Shown here piece by piece: positions 32,640 to 36,193 of a DNA stretch of 36,193 nucleotides (positions are counted from its first letter, which is position 1; the number at the start of each line of letters is the position of its first letter). The notes under the pieces were generated by a model. That model was not told where the DNA came from and searched no databases. It saw only the letters and a list, made by a program, of their open reading frames with translations. This stretch comes from M3007 sp046296435. Its GTDB lineage: Bacteria > Bacteroidota > Bacteroidia > Chitinophagales > Saprospiraceae. The stretch is taken from the NCBI GenBank assembly GCA_046296435.1, contig JBKBLI010000032.1, positions 1-36,193 of the forward strand. Reading direction: 5' to 3'. The translations under genes were made by a program, and so were the position numbers.

Positions 32640-35600
32640 TTATTTGCTCAGGGCCTTTTTGCCGGCGGCTTTGGGGGCTGTCTGGCTTTCGGCTGTTTGC
32701 AGGGGCTTAGATTTACCTTCGACCAGTATGTCTTCTTTGGTCAGATCGTGCACGATGGACGAGGCCACAAAGATCGAGGAGTAAGTACCGAACAAGATAC
32801 CAATCAGGATACCGAAAGCAAAGCCTTTGATCGCGCCGCCGCCCATGAGGAAAAGCAACAACACGACGATCAAAATAGTACCCGACGTAATGATCGTACG
32901 CGTAAGGGTGGTATTGATTGCCGCATTGAGCACCACGCTTTTGGGCTGACCGGGGAATTTGTGGATAAATTCGCGTATCCGGTCGTAAACCACCACCGTA
33001 TCGTTGACGGAGAGACCGATTACCGTGAGCAAGCAGGCGATGATCGCCTGGTCAATCTCCAGAGAGAAGGGCACGAGGCCATGCAACAGGGTGAAGAAGG
33101 TCAGGGTAATCAACACGTCGTGGGCCAAAGCGAGGATAGCGCCGAGCGAAAACTGCCAGCGGCGGAAGCGCAGCAGCAAGTAGATAAATATCGTCAGCAA
33201 GGCGGCTATACCGGCGTAAAAAGAAGACTTTCGGATATCGTCGGCCACAGTGGGACCTACCTGGCTGGAGGAGGTGATGCGCGTGCCGCCGCTTTCCGGG
33301 TTGCGGAATGCTTCGATGGGCACATTGACGCCGGTAGCCTGAACGCCTTCGTGCAGTTTGGAGACGACCCGATCCATCACGTCTTCGCCGCGCTCGTTGA
33401 TCAAGTAGGAAGTGGTGATGTTGTAGGTATTGGTTGTGCTGACCGCCTTTACCACCGGATTGCCTTCGAAAACTTTGGCCAGGTTGTCGCGCAACTGATC
33501 GGCCGATACGGGCTTGTCAAATTGGACGTTGAAAGAGTATCCGCCCTTGAAATCGACGCCCAACTCGAAGCCCCTCATTACAAACGACGCAATCCCGATG
33601 AGGATGAGCGCGCCCGAGAAGACGTAAGCCATCTTGCGTTTGCCAATCCAATCGTAATTGGCGCCGACCAGCCAGCGCTCTGACCAAGGGAGGCTGTAGG
33701 TCATCTCCGTACGCTCCGACCACCAGTCGGTGATCATGCGTCCCACAAGAACGGCAGTAAACATTGAGCAAAAGATACCGACCAGCAGCACCGTGCCGAA
33801 GCCCTTGATGGGGCCTAATCCGTAGTACATCAGCACAATGGCTGTGAGCATGGTGGTAACGTTGGCGTCGATGATGGCTGGCAAGGCCCGTTTGAAACCC
33901 TCTGCAATGGCTTTGAGATGGGTCATGCCGTCGCGGAGTTCTTCGCGGATCCGCTCGTATATGATAACGTTAGCATCCACGGCCGTCGCCAGCGTCAGCA
34001 CGATACCGGCAATACCCGGCAGGGTAAGCACCGTGCCCATGGAGGCCAAGGTGCCGAGGATGAAGAAGATGTTGGCTAAGAGTGCGATGACGCTCACGAC
34101 GCCGCCCTTGGCGTAGTAAGCGATCATAAAGATACACAGCAGGATCACCGAGAGGATCAGAGTAATCAGCGAGCGCTGGATATTCTCTTTACCCAGAGAA
34201 GGTCCGATTTGGCTCTCTTGCACAATGCGCGTGCCGGCGGGAAGTTTGCCGACTTCGAGGATGTTGGCCAGGTCGGTGGCTTCTTCGAGCGTGAAGTTGC
34301 CGGTAATTTCCGAACTGCCGCCGGAGATGGGGCCGTTGCGTACGCCCGGAGCGCTGACCACTTCGTCGTCGAGCACAATGGCGATTTCGCGACCGCCGCC
34401 GTTGTAGGCCTCTGTGGTCATTTTCTCCCACTCTTTGGCGCCGTCGTCGTTCATGCGCAGGCTGACCGAGCTGCCGCCGCGCGGGTCGGGCTGGGCGCCT
34501 GCAAAGGTGACAACCGAGCCGTCGAGGCGCGCATTATCCTGATTGCGGTACTTTTTGATGGCGTAGAGTTCGTACTTGCCGGTCAGACCGGACAGGCCGT
34601 CTTTGGCTGGCACGGGTTTTTGACTCCAAAGGAAGCGGATATTGGCCGGGAACTCTTGGGCGACCTCCGGCATGGAGAGGTATTTGCGGATCTGCTCCAT
34701 TTCTTTTTTGTCGGCATAGCCGATCACGGCCGATTGGGCGCCGCCTTGGTAATTGAGCGCGAGACGCGAGAGCAGGGGTCCGGCGCTTTGGTTGGGCTTG
34801 TCCACCAGCCGCATCTCTTTTTCTTGCGTAGAGTCGGGCTTGCCGTCCACCATAGGATATTCGTATATGGTATCTTTCTCGACGGCGTTAGAGCCGCCCT
34901 CCAGAGCGCGGAGGCGATTGTCGGCGTTTTGGAAGCGCTGAGAGAGGTTCTCGTCAGCGAGGCGGTAGGTGTCCCAGAACTCCAATTTGGCCGCCTTTTG
35001 GAGCAAAGCGCGGGCGCGGGCGGGGTTGTCGATACCCGGCAGTTCGACCAGGATGAGGTCGCGGGCGGCGTCGAGGCTGACGTTGGGCTGCACGACGCCG
35101 AGTTTGTCGATACGCTGTTTGAGGCGGTTGTACGTCTCGTTCACCGTGCCGTCGGCTATTTTGCGCAATTCGGCGATGACGGTTTCGTCCGGCGAATCAA
35201 ACTTGATGTTTTGCTTGAGGACTTCGTTGCGGGCAAAAATAGATGCCAGCGGGCGACCGCCGCCTTTTTCTTTCCAGGCCTGCGCGAAGAGGGTGATGAA
35301 GTCAACCTGCTGGGTCTTTTGTAGTTCGCCGGCATAGTTGAGCGCTTCCATAAAATTGGGATCGGTGGTTCCTGCGGCGAGATTTTTCACAAAATCCATG
35401 AGGTCCACCTGAAGCAGCACGCTCATGCCGCCTTTCAGATCCAGACCGAGGGCCAATTGGTTGCGCTTCAACTCTGCGTAGTTGAAGGACTTCAACAGCG
35501 GAATGCGCAACAGCGTATCGGTCGAAACCGAATCCAAATAACGGCTTTTGTGGCTATTCCAGCTCGACTGAGGATTTTTGGCCGCCATTTCGTCGGCATA

Positions 35601-35711
35601 TGCCGCAGCCCTGCTCTCTACCCGGGCTGTGGGTATCATCATACAGTACTGGATCAAACTGACGGCTGTCAGCGCAATCAAAAAAAATCGTACAACGCTC
35701 TTACCTTGCAT
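32640..35711 (-). CDS. secDF: Protein translocase subunit SecDF (SecD-SecF fusion)
   Basis: This 1023-residue inner-membrane protein uses the proton gradient to pull exported proteins out of the SecYEG channel. It is a single-chain fusion, common in Bacteroidota. The SecD half shows a first transmembrane segment (VVRFFLIALTAVSLIQYCMM), the D1 motif ALGLDLKGGMSVLLQVDLM, a large periplasmic domain with GSSEITGNFTLEEATDLANI, and a membrane block with TAVDANVIIYERIREEL. The SecF half begins with ELGVDFKGGYSFNVQFD and carries SVNDTVVVYDRIREFIHKFP in its membrane block. About 12 helices are expected. The periplasmic region of SecD is long for the family. A TATCTTTT box (complement of 35732-35739) lies 20 bases before the start. 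Confidence 0.97.
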   Translation of the reverse strand: MQGKSVVRFFLIALTAVSLIQYCMMIPTARVESRAAAYADEMAAKNPQSSWNSHKSRYLDSVSTDTLLRIPLLKSFNYAELKRNQLALGLDLKGGMSVLLQVDLMDFVKNLAAGTTDPNFMEALNYAGELQKTQQVDFITLFAQAWKEKGGGRPLASIFARNEVLKQNIKFDSPDETVIAELRKIADGTVNETYNRLKQRIDKLGVVQPNVSLDAARDLILVELPGIDNPARARALLQKAAKLEFWDTYRLADENLSQRFQNADNRLRALEGGSNAVEKDTIYEYPMVDGKPDSTQEKEMRLVDKPNQSAGPLLSRLALNYQGGAQSAVIGYADKKEMEQIRKYLSMPEVAQEFPANIRFLWSQKPVPAKDGLSGLTGKYELYAIKKYRNQDNARLDGSVVTFAGAQPDPRGGSSVSLRMNDDGAKEWEKMTTEAYNGGGREIAIVLDDEVVSAPGVRNGPISGGSSEITGNFTLEEATDLANILEVGKLPAGTRIVQESQIGPSLGKENIQRSLITLILSVILLCIFMIAYYAKGGVVSVIALLANIFFILGTLASMGTVLTLPGIAGIVLTLATAVDANVIIYERIREELRDGMTHLKAIAEGFKRALPAIIDANVTTMLTAIVLMYYGLGPIKGFGTVLLVGIFCSMFTAVLVGRMITDWWSERTEMTYSLPWSERWLVGANYDWIGKRKMAYVFSGALILIGIASFVMRGFELGVDFKGGYSFNVQFDKPVSADQLRDNLAKVFEGNPVVKAVSTTNTYNITTSYLINERGEDVMDRVVSKLHEGVQATGVNVPIEAFRNPESGGTRITSSSQVGPTVADDIRKSSFYAGIAALLTIFIYLLLRFRRWQFSLGAILALAHDVLITLTFFTLLHGLVPFSLEIDQAIIACLLTVIGLSVNDTVVVYDRIREFIHKFPGQPKSVVLNAAINTTLTRTIITSGTILIVVLLLFLMGGGAIKGFAFGILIGILFGTYSSIFVASSIVHDLTKEDILVEGKSKPLQTAESQTAPKAAGKKALSK

Positions 35712-35984
35712 ACGGTGTCGTCAATTAAACTAAAAGATATTTTTTCAAAAACTAAATTCACGTCACGCTTCGGCCCAAACGAAGTACAAACTTGCCTTCG
35801 CAATTGGTGTTTTTTTTGTTTGCTCTGTCATTTTGACCCGACGCGCCGCCGTGTCAAGGCCCAAAATGGATAGCGCAACCTGAAAATTGCCCGCTTTGGC
35901 GACGCGAAGTCGATAGCGTGAATTGAAGCTGATTCCATCCGCCCAAAAAAATTCGTTTTTGATCCGGGGCATGAAAAAAGCGCG

Positions 35985-36013
35985 CAAATATAGGGACAAT
36001 TGCGGAAACCAAA
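35985..36013 (-). promoter_or_regulatory. Promoter candidate (TTTG, 17-base spacer, TATATTTG) facing secDF
   Basis: On the minus strand a -7 box TATATTTG occupies 35992-35985, and a TTTG at 36013-36010 lies 17 bases upstream. It would start transcription near 35978, about 270 bases before secDF. It may be the main secDF promoter with a long leader, or drive the small frame between. Confidence 0.5.
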
Positions 36014-36074
36014 TGGATTTGTTATTTTTTTGACTAAATTGCCTGCAGCGATCCCGGGAATGCAACCCCCCAAT

Positions 36075-36082
36075 TATTTTTG
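36075..36082 (+). promoter_or_regulatory. Plus-strand -7 box (TATTTTTG)
   Basis: An exact TAnnTTTG match followed by CAG, in AT-rich sequence near the right edge. No -33 element is seen and no downstream start lies inside the window. Confidence 0.3.
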
Positions 36083-36166
36083 CAGTCTTTCTGGCGCTTG
36101 GGGCATGGACGTCGGTTTTTGCTGTAACTTCATCGAAAATTTATCGTCTTTAAGTCAAAAAGGCTA

Positions 36167-36174
36167 TAGCTTTG
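36167..36174 (+). promoter_or_regulatory. Plus-strand -7 box (TAGCTTTG)
   Basis: An exact TAnnTTTG match followed by CAAAAA, 19 bases from the window end. The gene it would serve lies outside the window. Confidence 0.35.
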
Positions 36175-36193
36175 CAAAAATTTTGTAAACAAT

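Larger units (their letters stand above)
35712..36193. other. Intergenic region upstream of secDF to the window end
   Basis: These 482 bases contain no convincing gene. A minus-strand frame of 69 codons (35763-35972, MPRIKNEFFWADG at its start) is open but unsupported. The stretch holds one good minus-strand promoter candidate and two plus-strand -7 boxes near the edge, which suggest a plus-strand gene beyond 36193. The sequence becomes T-rich towards the right. Confidence 0.4.

Noticed and set aside
32502..33683. Plus-strand open frame of 393 codons at the 3' end of secDF
   Set aside because: It covers the secDF terminator and runs antisense to SecF. The translated protein is low-complexity charged sequence.
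34209..35324. Plus-strand open frame of 371 codons opposite secDF
   Set aside because: Antisense to well-conserved SecD motifs, with no start context and no family resemblance.
35763..35972. Small minus-strand protein of 69 codons upstream of secDF
   Set aside because: Only the open frame supports it. The predicted transcription start lies almost at its ATG and no motif or homolog is recognised.

Overview
The window looks like a scaffold piece from a member of the Bacteroidota, probably an environmental or metagenome-assembled Saprospiria/Chitinophagia-type organism. This placement is inferred from content. The window holds a single-chain SecD-SecF fusion, a PorV/PorQ-type type IX secretion (T9SS) protein, a giant exported protein with a Por-type C-terminal domain, a CarboxypepD_reg-plug TonB-dependent receptor and several lipoproteins. 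It also has repeated matches to the Bacteroidota -7 promoter element TAnnTTTG. No rRNA, tRNA, CRISPR array, insertion sequence or phage gene was found. Five runs of N (97-99 bases) interrupt the sequence.

Layout. Position 1-265 is the 3' end of recO. From 9460 down to 431 (minus strand) lies a three-gene outer-membrane/secretion cassette: TonB-dependent receptor, 1370-residue exported protein, PorV/PorQ-family barrel. Next come a D-2-hydroxyacid dehydrogenase (minus), an unrecognised lipoprotein and a TlpA-like thioredoxin (plus). A housekeeping stretch follows on the plus strand: greA with a structured, terminator-containing leader, a HIT-family hydrolase, two Skp/OmpH-like periplasmic chaperones and murI. 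A hotdog acyl-CoA thioesterase and a DUF6580 membrane protein lie on the minus strand. Then come an M1-type metallopeptidase, a YigZ/IMPACT protein and pabB (plus). They converge on a minus-strand group of mnmA, tsaB, an ArsR-type regulator and a polysaccharide flippase. The last third holds a DUF-like TIM-barrel lipoprotein (minus), a vanadium-haloperoxidase-like PAP2 lipoprotein and a GH36-type alpha-galactosidase that are almost certainly co-transcribed (plus), an RlmK-type methyltransferase, a Nudix-like protein without a Nudix box, and secDF (minus).

How the genes fit together. Much of the window serves the cell envelope: export (SecDF), outer-membrane protein chaperoning (two Skp paralogs), peptidoglycan precursor supply (MurI), surface secretion and uptake (TonB receptor, giant protein, PorV), lipid-carrier export (flippase) and periplasmic redox (TlpA-like). 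The rest is translation and RNA quality (mnmA, tsaB, rlmK-like, greA) and basic metabolism (pabB, dehydrogenase, thioesterase).

The most interesting items are the receptor/giant-protein/PorV cassette with a 15-bp hairpin between its second and third genes, and the greA leader with three successive hairpins ending in a strong intrinsic terminator just before the start codon. Also notable are a terminator whose loop carries a promoter -7 box between the skp paralogs, helically phased GTTAAA repeats upstream of skp, and the N-runs. The N-runs keep the reading frame in all four interrupted genes, yet their flanks look almost contiguous at protein level.
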